From contig NZ_FNGP01000002.1 of NCBI RefSeq assembly GCF_900103275.1, forward strand, positions 62,001 to 126,000: a stretch of DNA of 64,000 bases, read 5' to 3'. This DNA is from Tessaracoccus oleiagri (GTDB taxonomy: Bacteria > Actinomycetota > Actinomycetes > Propionibacteriales > Propionibacteriaceae). Shown here piece after piece: positions 1 to 7,951 of the stretch; within the stretch, counting starts at the first letter, position 1, and each line of letters starts with the position of its first letter. A program made the position numbers and the translations under genes. The notes beneath the pieces were generated by a model. The model was not told the DNA's origin, did not search any database, and saw nothing but the letters and a program-made list of their open reading frames with translations.

Positions 1-651
1 GTCGACCTGGCGCTGCGCGAGGGCGAGGTCACCGCCCTGATGGGCCGCAACGGCTGCGGCAAGTCGAGCCTCCTCTGGGCCCTGCAGGGGGCCGGCCGCA
101 CGTCGGCGGGCAGGGTGACGACGGCGCGCCGGGTGTCGCTCGTGCCGCAGACCGCGTCCGACCTCCTCTACCTTGCGTCCGTGCGCGCAGAGTGCGAGGC
201 GGGCGATGTCGCCGCGGGCGCGCCCGGGGGCACCACCGAGGCCCTGTTGCGGAACCTCGTCCCCACGATCGATCTCGACGCCCACCCGCGCGACCTCTCG
301 GAGGGGCAGAAGATCGCCGTCGTCCTCGCGGTGGAGCTGGTGGGCGATCCGGAAGTCGTGCTCCTCGACGAGCCCACCCGCGGCCTCGACTACGCCGCCA
401 AGGCGGTGCTGGGTGACACCATCGCCCGGATGGCGGCCGAGGGTCGCTCCGTCGTCATCGCCACGCACGACGTGGAGATGGCGGCGCGCAGTTGCTCCCG
501 AGTCGTGGTGATGGCGGAGGGCGAGGTGGTCTCCGACGGCCCCGCCCGGGAGGTGCTGGCGTCCAGCCAGCTGCTCGCCACCCAGGTCGCCAAGGTCGCG
601 AACCCCTTGCCGTTGCTGACGGTGGAGGAGTACGAGCGTGCCGCGCGCTGA
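1..651 (+). CDS. ECF transporter ATP-binding protein, 5' end missing
   Basis: This is an ABC ATPase that would power an energy-coupling-factor vitamin or metal importer on the inner face of the membrane. The reading frame is open from base 1, so the N-terminus lies outside the window. Visible are Walker A (GRNGCGKSS), a variant signature (LSEGQ instead of LSGGQ), Walker B (VVLLDEPTRGLD) and the H-loop (IATHD). It overlaps the S-component gene by 14 nt, so the two are co-translated. Many actinobacterial ECF systems fuse two ATPase domains in one chain, and this could be the second domain; the missing part would decide that. The T component is presumably also upstream, since none is seen here. 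Confidence 0.88.
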   Translation, partial: VDLALREGEVTALMGRNGCGKSSLLWALQGAGRTSAGRVTTARRVSLVPQTASDLLYLASVRAECEAGDVAAGAPGGTTEALLRNLVPTIDLDAHPRDLSEGQKIAVVLAVELVGDPEVVLLDEPTRGLDYAAKAVLGDTIARMAAEGRSVVIATHDVEMAARSCSRVVVMAEGEVVSDGPAREVLASSQLLATQVAKVANPLPLLTVEEYERAAR

Positions 652-1486
652 CTACCGCCTCGACATCCCGGAGCCTGTGGTCGGGGTGCGGCTCGGTCCG
701 CGCACCTGGCTGCTCATCGTGCTCTCCAGCGCCTTCGGGCTCTTCGCGCTCGGCTGGCCGCTGGTCCTGCCCGCCGTCGACGTCGCCCCGGAGCACGCAC
801 AGGACGCGCCGCTCGTGCTGGCCGGGATGCTGCCGCTGATCCTCCTCCTCGTGGTGGCCCAGGTGACCGAGGGTGGACTCGACTCCAAGGCGCTCGCCAT
901 GCTGGGGGTGCTCTCCGCCATCAACGCGGTGATCCGGCCCGCGCTGGGCGCAGGGACTGCGGGCGTAGAGAGCGTGTTCTTCCTGCTCATCCTCGCGGGC
1001 CGCGTGTTCGGGCCCGGCTTCGGCTTCCTCCTCGGCTACACCTCGCTCTTCGCCTCCGCCCTGCTGACGGCGGGAGTCGGGCCCTGGCTCCCGTTCCAGA
1101 TGATGTGCGCGGGCTGGGTCGGGCTCGCGGCCGGGCTGCTGCCCCGCCGCGTCCGCGGACGGGCGGAGGTGTGGATGCTCGTCGCGCTCGGAGTGGTGTC
1201 CGCCTACGCCTTCGGAGCGCTGATGAACCTCTGGTTCTGGCCGTTCGTCACGGGCGTCGACGTCCCGGGCGTGGCGGCCGGCTCGCTCGACTACGTTCCC
1301 GGGGCGCCCCTGCCGGACAACCTGCGGAGCTTCCTGTGGTTCACGCTCGTCACGTCCACCGGCAGCTGGGACACCGGACGTGCGATCACGACCGCCGTGG
1401 CGATCCTGGTGCTGGGCCGGCCCCTCCTGACCGTGCTCCGGAGGGCCTCGACGATGTCGAGGGTCCGGGCGACGACGAACGCCTGA
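638..1486 (+). CDS. ECF transporter S component (substrate-binding membrane subunit)
   Basis: This is a 282-aa integral membrane protein with six or so hydrophobic segments, including LIVLSSAFGLFALGW, LVLAGMLPLILLLVV, SVFFLLILAGRVFG and a C-terminal VAILVLGRPLL. Size, topology and its position directly after an ECF ATPase fit a group II ECF S component, which captures a vitamin and hands it to the transmembrane coupling subunit. The start is GTG at 638 with a GGTGGAGGAG Shine-Dalgarno about 8 nt upstream, overlapping the ATPase stop. The substrate is not shown by the protein itself. The cobalamin riboswitch 60 nt downstream points to cobalamin or a precursor; that is inference. Confidence 0.82.
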   Translation: MPRADYRLDIPEPVVGVRLGPRTWLLIVLSSAFGLFALGWPLVLPAVDVAPEHAQDAPLVLAGMLPLILLLVVAQVTEGGLDSKALAMLGVLSAINAVIRPALGAGTAGVESVFFLLILAGRVFGPGFGFLLGYTSLFASALLTAGVGPWLPFQMMCAGWVGLAAGLLPRRVRGRAEVWMLVALGVVSAYAFGALMNLWFWPFVTGVDVPGVAAGSLDYVPGAPLPDNLRSFLWFTLVTSTGSWDTGRAITTAVAILVLGRPLLTVLRRASTMSRVRATTNA

Positions 1487-1533
1487 CCGGCCTCCCGTCC
1501 GGGGCCGGGAGCGGCGCCGTGAGCCGACGGTGC

Positions 1534-1539
1534 TAGATT
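1534..1539 (+). promoter_or_regulatory. Candidate -10 element for the riboswitch transcript
   Basis: TAGATT matches the actinobacterial TAnnnT -10. Transcription would start near 1546, one or two bases before the 5' strand of the riboswitch closing helix at 1548. No convincing -35 is visible. Confidence 0.5.
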
Positions 1540-1540
1540 G

Positions 1541-1620
1541 AGCCCCGGACTGGTGGAGAAGCCGGTGGGATTCCGGGCTGACGCGCAACCGTTACAGTCG
1601 GACCAAGACCAGTCGCCATT
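1541..1620 (+). ncRNA. Cobalamin riboswitch (compact form)
   Basis: The segment GCCGGTGGGATTCCGGGCTG followed by ACGCGCAACCGT matches the conserved cobalamin aptamer core (GGTG..AA.TCCgg..CTG..CGCAAC.GT). The 3' part, CCAAGACCAGTCGCC, resembles the B12 box (AGACCtGCC). GACTGGT at 1548-1554 is exactly complementary to ACCAGTC at 1608-1614, which closes the element as P1. At about 70 nt it is much shorter than the roughly 200-nt classical form and lacks the peripheral arms, as in compact class-II aptamers. It sits in the 5' UTR of the secreted protein at 1649, 20-30 nt before its ribosome binding site, so control of translation initiation is likely. Confidence 0.83.
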
Positions 1621-1648
1621 ACTTCTTTCAACGCGAAGGGACGTCACA

Positions 1649-3526
1649 GTGCGACGCCGATTCCCCCAATTCCTTGCGCTCCTCAGCGCGCTCCTGCTGC
1701 TGGTCGTCACCGCGGCACCCGCCAACGCCTTCACGGGCGACCAGGCCAAGGCCGACGCGAGCGTCGCCTGGCTCCGGTCGCAGCTGAGCGGCAACCTCAT
1801 CCAACAGTTCGGCACCGCCGACTACGGCCTCAGCCTCGACACGGTGCTCGGCATGCGTGCCGCCGGGGAGACCCCCTCCGAGGTCAAACCGATCCTCGAC
1901 GCGATGGGCGGCATCGGCGACCGGCTGGAGTACCAGGGCTCCGTCACCACGGGCATGGTCGGCAAGGCGCTGGTGGCGGCCCACGTCAGCGACTACCCGG
2001 TCACGAACTTCCACGGCAAGGACCTCGTCGCCCTGGCGCAGCGCTCCGTCGACGCCACCGGCAAGGTCGACGGCGGCCCCGGTGACACCGGCAAGAACCT
2101 CTTCTCCCAGGCCTTCGTGATGATCGGGCTGGCCCAGCAGGGCAAGCTGCCCGCCGCCACGGTCTCGTTCCTCGCCGACCAGCAGTGCTCGGCCGGGTAC
2201 TTCCGGATGTACTACACCGACGGGAAGACGTGCGACGCCGCCGGGTCGGGGTATGACGTCGACGGCACGGCGCTGGCGCTGTTCGCGCTGGAGGCGGCCG
2301 ATGAGGCCGGCATCGACGCGGCCGCCGCGCCCCTCGAGCGCGGGCGCAAGTGGCTCGCCTCGATGCAGGAGGCTTCCGGGGGCTTCCCCGGTTCCCGGTT
2401 CACGCCCACCGCCAACTCCAACAGCACCGGTCTCGCGGCCGCCGCACTGCGCGACGCAGCCCCGGAGGCCGCGCAGCGCGCCGCCGACTTCGTCGCGGCT
2501 CTGACGTACCCCTCCGGCCCCGATGCCGGCGCGATCGCCTTCCTGCGCACCCAGCGTGACGGATGGACCGGCGGCGAACTGACCAGCGCCCAGCGGAGCG
2601 GGGCGATCCGGGCGACGCCCCAGGCGCTCCTCGCGTTCGCGCCTGCCAACTACGCCTTCCTCGACGAGGGGGCCACCCGCGGCATCACCGCGGCCTCGGC
2701 CGGCGCCAAGCTCGTGGGGGACGTCACCTACACGTGGGGCCAGGTGACCACCGCCTCTGCGGTGCCGGTGTGGACCGAGGTGTACATACCGGGTTCGGGC
2801 TGGTCCCGGTCGCAGCAGACGACGAGCTCGCCCAGCGGGGCGTACAGCATCCAGCTCACCTACGGCGCCAACACCCCGGGCACGTACCGGTGGCGCGTCG
2901 GTGTCCGGCACACCTCCGGGCAGGTGGAGTACAGCGCCGAGTTCGCCCTCCGACGAGTGGCGCGCACCACGGCGGCGTCCGCCGGCTACAAGCAGACGGG
3001 CCTGGCCACCTACACGTGGGGGCGGGTTTCCACGTCGGCGCCGGTGCGCGTGTGGACCGAGGTCTACATCGCCGGCAGCGGCTGGTCGCGCTCGCAGGTG
3101 TCCACCACGTCCGCTGACGGCTCCTACAGCATCCCGCTCACCTACGGCGCGACGACTCCAGGCACCTACCGTTGGCGCGTCGGGGTCGAGCACTCGTTCG
3201 GGCAGGTGGAGCGCACCCGGGAGTTCACCCTGCAGCGCGTGGGCCGTCCCACGGCCACCTCCGCCGGCAGCGCCCCCTTGGGCACGACCGCCTACGTGTG
3301 GGGCACGGTCGCGGGCGGACCGTCGCTCCAGACCTGGACCGAGGTCAACCTGGGCGGCGGCTGGGCGAAGTCGCAGGAGCGCCTGACCTCCAGCACCGGC
3401 TACTACGCCATCCCGCTGACCTACGGCGCCACGACGCCGGGGACCTACCGTTGGCGAGTGGCCACGGCACTTCCGAACGGCGACGTGCTGCGGAGCCCCG
3501 AGTTCAGCTTCACCCGGACCAGGTGA
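1649..3526 (+). CDS. Secreted alpha/alpha-toroid protein with three C-terminal repeats, riboswitch-controlled
   Basis: This 625-aa exported protein starts at GTG 1649, with GAAGGGA 7 nt upstream; an earlier in-frame start at 1538 would run through the riboswitch and is rejected. Residues 1-27 form a signal peptide (RRRF, a leucine-rich core, then TAAPANA). Residues about 30-340 contain helical repeats like those of prenyltransferase/squalene-cyclase toroids, for example RKWLASMQEASGGFPG, the same fold class as the helical domain of intrinsic factor and transcobalamin. Three repeats of about 95 aa follow (346-438, 441-533, 535-625), sharing YTWG, VWTEV, GSGWSRSQ and TPGTYRWRVGV. No catalytic aspartates of cyclases and no anchor were seen. 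A role in extracellular cobalamin capture for the adjacent ECF importer is inferred from context. Confidence 0.85.
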   Translation: MRRRFPQFLALLSALLLLVVTAAPANAFTGDQAKADASVAWLRSQLSGNLIQQFGTADYGLSLDTVLGMRAAGETPSEVKPILDAMGGIGDRLEYQGSVTTGMVGKALVAAHVSDYPVTNFHGKDLVALAQRSVDATGKVDGGPGDTGKNLFSQAFVMIGLAQQGKLPAATVSFLADQQCSAGYFRMYYTDGKTCDAAGSGYDVDGTALALFALEAADEAGIDAAAAPLERGRKWLASMQEASGGFPGSRFTPTANSNSTGLAAAALRDAAPEAAQRAADFVAALTYPSGPDAGAIAFLRTQRDGWTGGELTSAQRSGAIRATPQALLAFAPANYAFLDEGATRGITAASAGAKLVGDVTYTWGQVTTASAVPVWTEVYIPGSGWSRSQQTTSSPSGAYSIQLTYGANTPGTYRWRVGVRHTSGQVEYSAEFALRRVARTTAASAGYKQTGLATYTWGRVSTSAPVRVWTEVYIAGSGWSRSQVSTTSADGSYSIPLTYGATTPGTYRWRVGVEHSFGQVERTREFTLQRVGRPTATSAGSAPLGTTAYVWGTVAGGPSLQTWTEVNLGGGWAKSQERLTSSTGYYAIPLTYGATTPGTYRWRVATALPNGDVLRSPEFSFTRTR

Positions 3527-3544
3527 CCGAACACCCATGACGGT

Positions 3545-3570
3545 GGGGCGGCGGCGTCGGCCGCCGCCCC
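3545..3570. terminator. Bidirectional terminator hairpin
   Basis: GGGGCGGCGGC (3545-3555) pairs perfectly with GCCGCCGCCCC (3560-3570) over a 4-nt loop. It lies between two convergent genes (secreted protein and dprA). There is no strong U-tract, as is usual in this GC range. Confidence 0.75.
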
Positions 3571-3579
3571 ATCGCCCTT

Positions 3580-4704
3580 CTAGGACACCTGCGGCACGCA
3601 TCGCCCAGGCAATCGCCAGCCGCCCTCGTCGCCCTGCTCGACCCAGCCGAGCTCACCCAACTCGCCCAGCGCAGAAAGGCAGGCGGTGACCGCGAGGCCT
3701 GTGCGGGCCGCCAGGACCGCTGCTCCCACCTCCTCCCCCGCTCGGATGGCCTCGCGGACGTCGCGCAGTTCGGCGGGCAGCCGGTCGAGGGGCGTGGCGT
3801 CGTCACGTCGCCTCGAGTCGGGAACCGCGCCCAGCGGCGACAGCAGTTCGCGCACGTCCCGGGCCTCGGCGACGAGCACCGCCTGCCCGTCGCGGATCAG
3901 GAGGTGCGGCGTCTGCGACGTGGCCGCGGTGATCGGGCCGGGCACCGCCATCAACACGCGACCGAGCTCACTCGCCCAGGCGGCCGAGTTCCTGGCACCG
4001 GACCGGAGCGCCGCCTCGACGACCACCAACCCTCCGGTGAGCGCGGCGATGAGGCGGTTGCGCGCCAGGAACGCCGGCCGGGTGGGCTGGTGTCCGGGAG
4101 GTAGCTCCGAGATGACGGCGCCGTCGCGCAGGATCATGCCCGCCAGCGCCAGGTTGCCCACCGGGTAGGGACGGTCCACGCCACCGGCCACCGCCGCCAC
4201 CGTGTGGCCGGAGACGGAGAGCGCGCCCCGGTGCGCGGCGGAGTCGATCCCGTACGCCAACCCCGACACCACGGAGCGGCCCTCGGCAGCGAGGTCCGCC
4301 GCGAGCTCCAGCGCCACGTTCTGCCCGTAGTGAGTGGCCGCCCGCGCGCCGACGATCGCCACGCCGCCGGTCAGGTCCGGCAGCGGGGCGCCGCGGACCC
4401 AGAGCCCGAACGGCCGGCCGGTCTGCTCCCCCACCTCCGCGGTGATGAGGTCGTCCAGCCCGGCGGGCCATTCCTCGTCGCCCGGGATGAGGAACCGCGC
4501 GCCGCAACGCGCGGTCTCCCTCTCGATCTGCGCCGGGTCGATCGCCCTCGCGCGGCGGGCCCACATCGACTCCTCGCCGCGCTGGAGCAGGGCCTGCCAC
4601 ACGTCGGCCGGCCCCTCCTCCTCGACGAGCCGGGTGAGTTTCGGGGCGCCGAGATGGCCCAGCGCGCAGAGCGCCATCCTCGCGGTGCGTTCGTCGAGCA
4701 TCAT
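3580..4704 (-). CDS. dprA: DNA-processing protein DprA
   Basis: DprA binds incoming single-stranded DNA during transformation and loads RecA. The protein is 374 aa: an N-terminal helical region, then the Rossmann-like domain from about residue 112 (GGVAIVGARAATHYG, SGLAYGIDSAAHRGAL, RNRLIAALT), and a C-terminal winged-helix region (VAREARTG-like, ending about residue 360). The frame is open further upstream, but the start at 4704 forms an ATGA overlap with the comM stop and the encoded protein then begins where the family does. It is the third gene of yraN-comM-dprA, a cluster common in bacteria even where natural competence is unproven. No other competence genes are in the window. Confidence 0.95.
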   Translation of the reverse strand: MMLDERTARMALCALGHLGAPKLTRLVEEEGPADVWQALLQRGEESMWARRARAIDPAQIERETARCGARFLIPGDEEWPAGLDDLITAEVGEQTGRPFGLWVRGAPLPDLTGGVAIVGARAATHYGQNVALELAADLAAEGRSVVSGLAYGIDSAAHRGALSVSGHTVAAVAGGVDRPYPVGNLALAGMILRDGAVISELPPGHQPTRPAFLARNRLIAALTGGLVVVEAALRSGARNSAAWASELGRVLMAVPGPITAATSQTPHLLIRDGQAVLVAEARDVRELLSPLGAVPDSRRRDDATPLDRLPAELRDVREAIRAGEEVGAAVLAARTGLAVTACLSALGELGELGWVEQGDEGGWRLPGRCVPQVS

Positions 4705-6230
4705 GCCGCCCTCGCCGTCTCGCCGAGGCGCAGCTGCATGGCTGCGCCGAGTTCCACGGCGCCCACCGTGTCCTTGCCCGCCAGGTCGGCGAGCGTCCAG
4801 GCCACCCGCAGGACCTTGTCGACGCCACGGGGGCTCAGCGTCCCCCGTGCGAGCGCGCGGTTGACCGGGCCGAGGTCCGCCGGAACGGGCAGCGCCTTGC
4901 GCAGGTAGGAACCGGGCACCTCGCTGTTCGTGGACCACGGGCTACCGCGCAGGCGTCGCCGCTGCCGGTCGCGGGCCTCGACGACCCTCGCCAGCACGGT
5001 GGCGCTCGACTCGCGAGGGACCTCGTCGATGGCCAGGAACCGGTTGAGGGCCGGCATGGAATGCATGATGTCGACCCTGTCGAGGATGGGTCCGCTCAGC
5101 CGGTCCTGGTACTGGCGGACCCGGAACGGTGGGCACATGCACTCCTTGCCCACCACGCCCGAGAACCCGCAGGGGCAGGGGTTGGCTGCGAGGACGAGTT
5201 GGAATCTCGCGGGGAACGTCACCTGGCTCATCGCCCGCCCGATGCTCACCGAGCCGTTCTCCAGCGGGACCCGCAGCGACTCGAGCGTCTTCTGCCCGAA
5301 CTCGGGCCCCTCGTCGAGGAAGAGGACGCCGCGATGGGCCAATGAGATGGCCCCCGGCCGGATCTCGCGACCGCCTCCTCCCACGATGCTCTGCCGGCTG
5401 GCCGTGTGGTGGGGGTCCTGGTAGGGCGGCCGGGTGATGAGCCCGTCGGTGAGGCTGCGTCCGGCCAGCGAATGGATCGCCGACACTTCGATCGCCTCGT
5501 CCGGCGTGAGGTCCGGCAGGATGGACGTGAGCCGTGATGCGAGCATCGTCTTGCCCACGCCGGGGGGACCGTGCAGGAAGAGGTGGTGGCGTCCGGCTGC
5601 GGCGACCTCCAGCGCGAATTTTCCGTCCTCGTTGCCCTGCACGTCCGCCAGATCCCGGAGCATGCCCGGCGACGTCTCCCCCGCGGCCGGCGCGTCGGCC
5701 CGGTGGCTCGTGGGATGTCCGGCGAGGATGCGGAGGACTTCCAGCAGGTGCTCGGCACCCCACGTCGCCATGCCGGGCACCAACTCCGCCTCGCCGAGTT
5801 GCGCCGCGGGGACGATCGCAGTGGAGAACCCGTGCTTCGACGCGGCGAGCAGCAGCGGGACGATGCCACTGACCGGGCGGATCCGCCCGTCGAGGCCGAG
5901 CTCGCCGAACATCACCATCCGGGGCAGTTGCTCGGTGCGGACCTCGTTGGTGGCCTCGACCGACATCGCCGCGACCGCGATCGCGAGGTCGTAGTGCGTG
6001 CCGTACTTGGGCACCGAGCCCGGCGACAGGTTGATGGTGACCACGCCGTCGGGCCACTTCATGCCCGATGACTTCACGCCGTGCTTGACGCGTTCCTTCG
6101 CCTCGTTGAGCGCGGTGTCCGGCAGACCGACGAACACCGTCTTCGGCAGGTTCATGCTGGTGGCGGCCTCCACCTCCACCTTGGTGCCCTCGAGCCCCTG
6201 CAGGGCGATGCACCACGCCGTGGCGCTCAC
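4701..6230 (-). CDS. comM: YifB/ComM family Mg-chelatase-like AAA+ ATPase
   Basis: ComM is a hexameric helicase that promotes branch migration during recombination of transformed DNA. The 509-aa product has an N-terminal ribosomal S5 domain 2-like/Lon-like region (about 1-190), an AAA+ core with Walker A GPPGVGKT near residue 220, and a C-terminal magnesium-chelatase-related region. The usual Walker B context LFLDELPEF reads FLDEGPEF here, a small departure at the residue after the catalytic Glu. The start is GTG 6230, overlapping the yraN stop as GTGA; the frame remains open a long way upstream through yraN, but that stretch is not ComM-like. Confidence 0.95.
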   Translation of the reverse strand: MSATAWCIALQGLEGTKVEVEAATSMNLPKTVFVGLPDTALNEAKERVKHGVKSSGMKWPDGVVTINLSPGSVPKYGTHYDLAIAVAAMSVEATNEVRTEQLPRMVMFGELGLDGRIRPVSGIVPLLLAASKHGFSTAIVPAAQLGEAELVPGMATWGAEHLLEVLRILAGHPTSHRADAPAAGETSPGMLRDLADVQGNEDGKFALEVAAAGRHHLFLHGPPGVGKTMLASRLTSILPDLTPDEAIEVSAIHSLAGRSLTDGLITRPPYQDPHHTASRQSIVGGGGREIRPGAISLAHRGVLFLDEGPEFGQKTLESLRVPLENGSVSIGRAMSQVTFPARFQLVLAANPCPCGFSGVVGKECMCPPFRVRQYQDRLSGPILDRVDIMHSMPALNRFLAIDEVPRESSATVLARVVEARDRQRRRLRGSPWSTNSEVPGSYLRKALPVPADLGPVNRALARGTLSPRGVDKVLRVAWTLADLAGKDTVGAVELGAAMQLRLGETARAA

Positions 6231-6601
6231 GAGGCGATCCCGCGGATGTGGGAGATCTGGGGGGCGCCCCCGCCGAACAGCACGCCCACCCCGTCGACGC
6301 GGATGTGCCGCGCACGCCGGCCGCTGGAGCCGAGCCACAGCAGCGCGAGTTGGTACAGCCGTCGCGCCTTCGCGTAGGTGATGGCCTCCAGCGGGCTCCC
6401 GAACCCAGGGCCCGAACGCGTCTTGACCTCCACGAAGACCAGCGTGTCCTCCGCAGGATCGAACGCGACGATGTCCAGTTCGCCGCGTGGACATCGCCAG
6501 TTGCGTTCTACGATCTCGAGCCCCAGCGTCTCGAGATAGCGCGCCGCGCATCGTTCTCCGTGATTCCCGAGCGCCCGGGAAACCTTGCCCAATCGGACCA
6601 T
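6227..6601 (-). CDS. YraN family protein (UPF0102), predicted nuclease fold
   Basis: A 124-aa protein of the UPF0102/YraN family, which has an endonuclease-like (Holliday-junction-resolvase-like) fold and no established function. The family core is present: GNHGERCAARYL, NWRCPRGELDIVA and LVFVEVKTRSG, giving the acidic/Lys cluster E..D..ExK typical of PD-(D/E)xK nucleases. The start ATG 6601 has a good GGAGGTG Shine-Dalgarno. It heads the yraN-comM-dprA operon; the 4-nt overlap with comM shows translational coupling. Confidence 0.92.
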   Translation of the reverse strand: MVRLGKVSRALGNHGERCAARYLETLGLEIVERNWRCPRGELDIVAFDPAEDTLVFVEVKTRSGPGFGSPLEAITYAKARRLYQLALLWLGSSGRRARHIRVDGVGVLFGGGAPQISHIRGIAS

Positions 6602-6690
6602 GTGAGCACCTCCGCCCACATGGTGGCGACATCGCACCCGCCGCGTCCGTTGTCCACAGGCCCGGTTCGCCGCCGGGGCGCCGCGAAGGG

Positions 6691-7938
6691 TCAGCCCTTC
6701 CAGGTGCCCTTCGCGACGTCGGGCACGAAGCCGTCCAGGTCCGCGGGGAAGTGCACGGTCCGCCCCGTCTGCGCCGAGAGGTAGGCACCCATCAGCAGCT
6801 CCACCACCGCCACGCCGTTGCGCAGCGACTCCAGAGGCTGCTCGCCGCGCAGGAAGTGCGCCGTGACCTGCTGGTTCTCGGCCGTGTAGCCGTAGGCGGC
6901 CGACTCGTCGGAGACGATGGGCATGAGGCCCTGCTCCGCGTTCTGCTTCTCGATCATGTCCTCCCCCTCGCGCTGCTCGAGCGCCCGCGAAAGGAAGATC
7001 TGCGACTCGGTGCGCAGCGTGTCGGAGGCCATCGAGTACTCGGGGCCGAGGAGCTCGAAGCTGAGACGTAGCCCGGCCCCCACGTAGGACCACGACGTCG
7101 TCCCCTCCGCGATGACGGTCTCGCCGTCGCCGTTCCGGAACTCGAACGACGCCCTCGCGTAGTCCTCGGACGGGCGGTCCCGGTAATCGGGTGCCCCGGG
7201 GTGTGCGTCCATCAGCGCCTCGGCGTAGTCGGGGCGAGACCACTTCAGCGACTTGATCGACGCCGACACCGACAGCGGCGTCAGCCACTCGGACGGGTCG
7301 GTTCCCGGCGGCGTGAGCAGGTAGCGGCCCGCTTCCACCGAGTGGCACATCATGTCGTTGAGCACGCCGCCGCCCTGCCGCACCCCGTCCCAGAACCAGG
7401 CCTTGTGCGGCCCGGAGTGCTCCTCCGCGCAGCGGGCGAGGTACGGGTTGCCCGCCACGGCGGCCCCACGCGCCCAGATGAGCTCGTGGGCCCGGGTGAT
7501 GGCCGGCGAGTACACCTGGTTCTCCAGGTACGCGTGCAGCAGGCCGGCCTCCTCGACCAGGCGCAATACCTCGCGCGCCTCCGCGAGGGTGCGGCCCAGC
7601 GGCTTCTCGATGGCGATCCCGGTGAGCTGCGCCCGGCCGGACGTCACCTCGTCGCAGATGGCGCGGACCGTCTCCACCCGCACGTCGTTGGGCACCAGGA
7701 CCCAGATCGCCTCCACGCGGGGGTCGCGGGCCAGGGCGGCGGCGTCGGCGTGCACGGCCACGTCGTTGCCGACGCCGAGCCGTGTGGCTTCCCGTGCGAG
7801 GTCCGCGGCCGACTCCTGCGTCCGGGAGGCGACCGCGACGATGTCCGCGTCGCGCACCCCTTGCCACGCCTGGGCGTGGAAGTGCCCGATGAATCCGGCG
7901 CCGACGATGCCGACCCCGAGTACCTTGCGCTGCGTCAT
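6691..7938 (-). CDS. Gfo/Idh/MocA family oxidoreductase
   Basis: A 415-aa NAD(P)-dependent sugar or polyol dehydrogenase. The N-terminal Rossmann fold begins with GVGIVGAGFIGHFHAQAW; the family's EKPLGRTLAEA motif (catalytic Lys of EKP) follows near residue 150. The C-terminal alpha/beta domain binds substrate. The start ATG 7938 has GAAGGGAAA upstream. It is the last gene of the ABC sugar importer operon, 13 nt after the second permease, so it probably oxidises the imported sugar or a derivative. The substrate cannot be read from the sequence; inositol, a deoxysugar or an amino sugar are all possible in this family. Confidence 0.9.
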   Translation of the reverse strand: MTQRKVLGVGIVGAGFIGHFHAQAWQGVRDADIVAVASRTQESAADLAREATRLGVGNDVAVHADAAALARDPRVEAIWVLVPNDVRVETVRAICDEVTSGRAQLTGIAIEKPLGRTLAEAREVLRLVEEAGLLHAYLENQVYSPAITRAHELIWARGAAVAGNPYLARCAEEHSGPHKAWFWDGVRQGGGVLNDMMCHSVEAGRYLLTPPGTDPSEWLTPLSVSASIKSLKWSRPDYAEALMDAHPGAPDYRDRPSEDYARASFEFRNGDGETVIAEGTTSWSYVGAGLRLSFELLGPEYSMASDTLRTESQIFLSRALEQREGEDMIEKQNAEQGLMPIVSDESAAYGYTAENQQVTAHFLRGEQPLESLRNGVAVVELLMGAYLSAQTGRTVHFPADLDGFVPDVAKGTWKG

Positions 7939-7951
7939 AGCGTTTCCCTTC

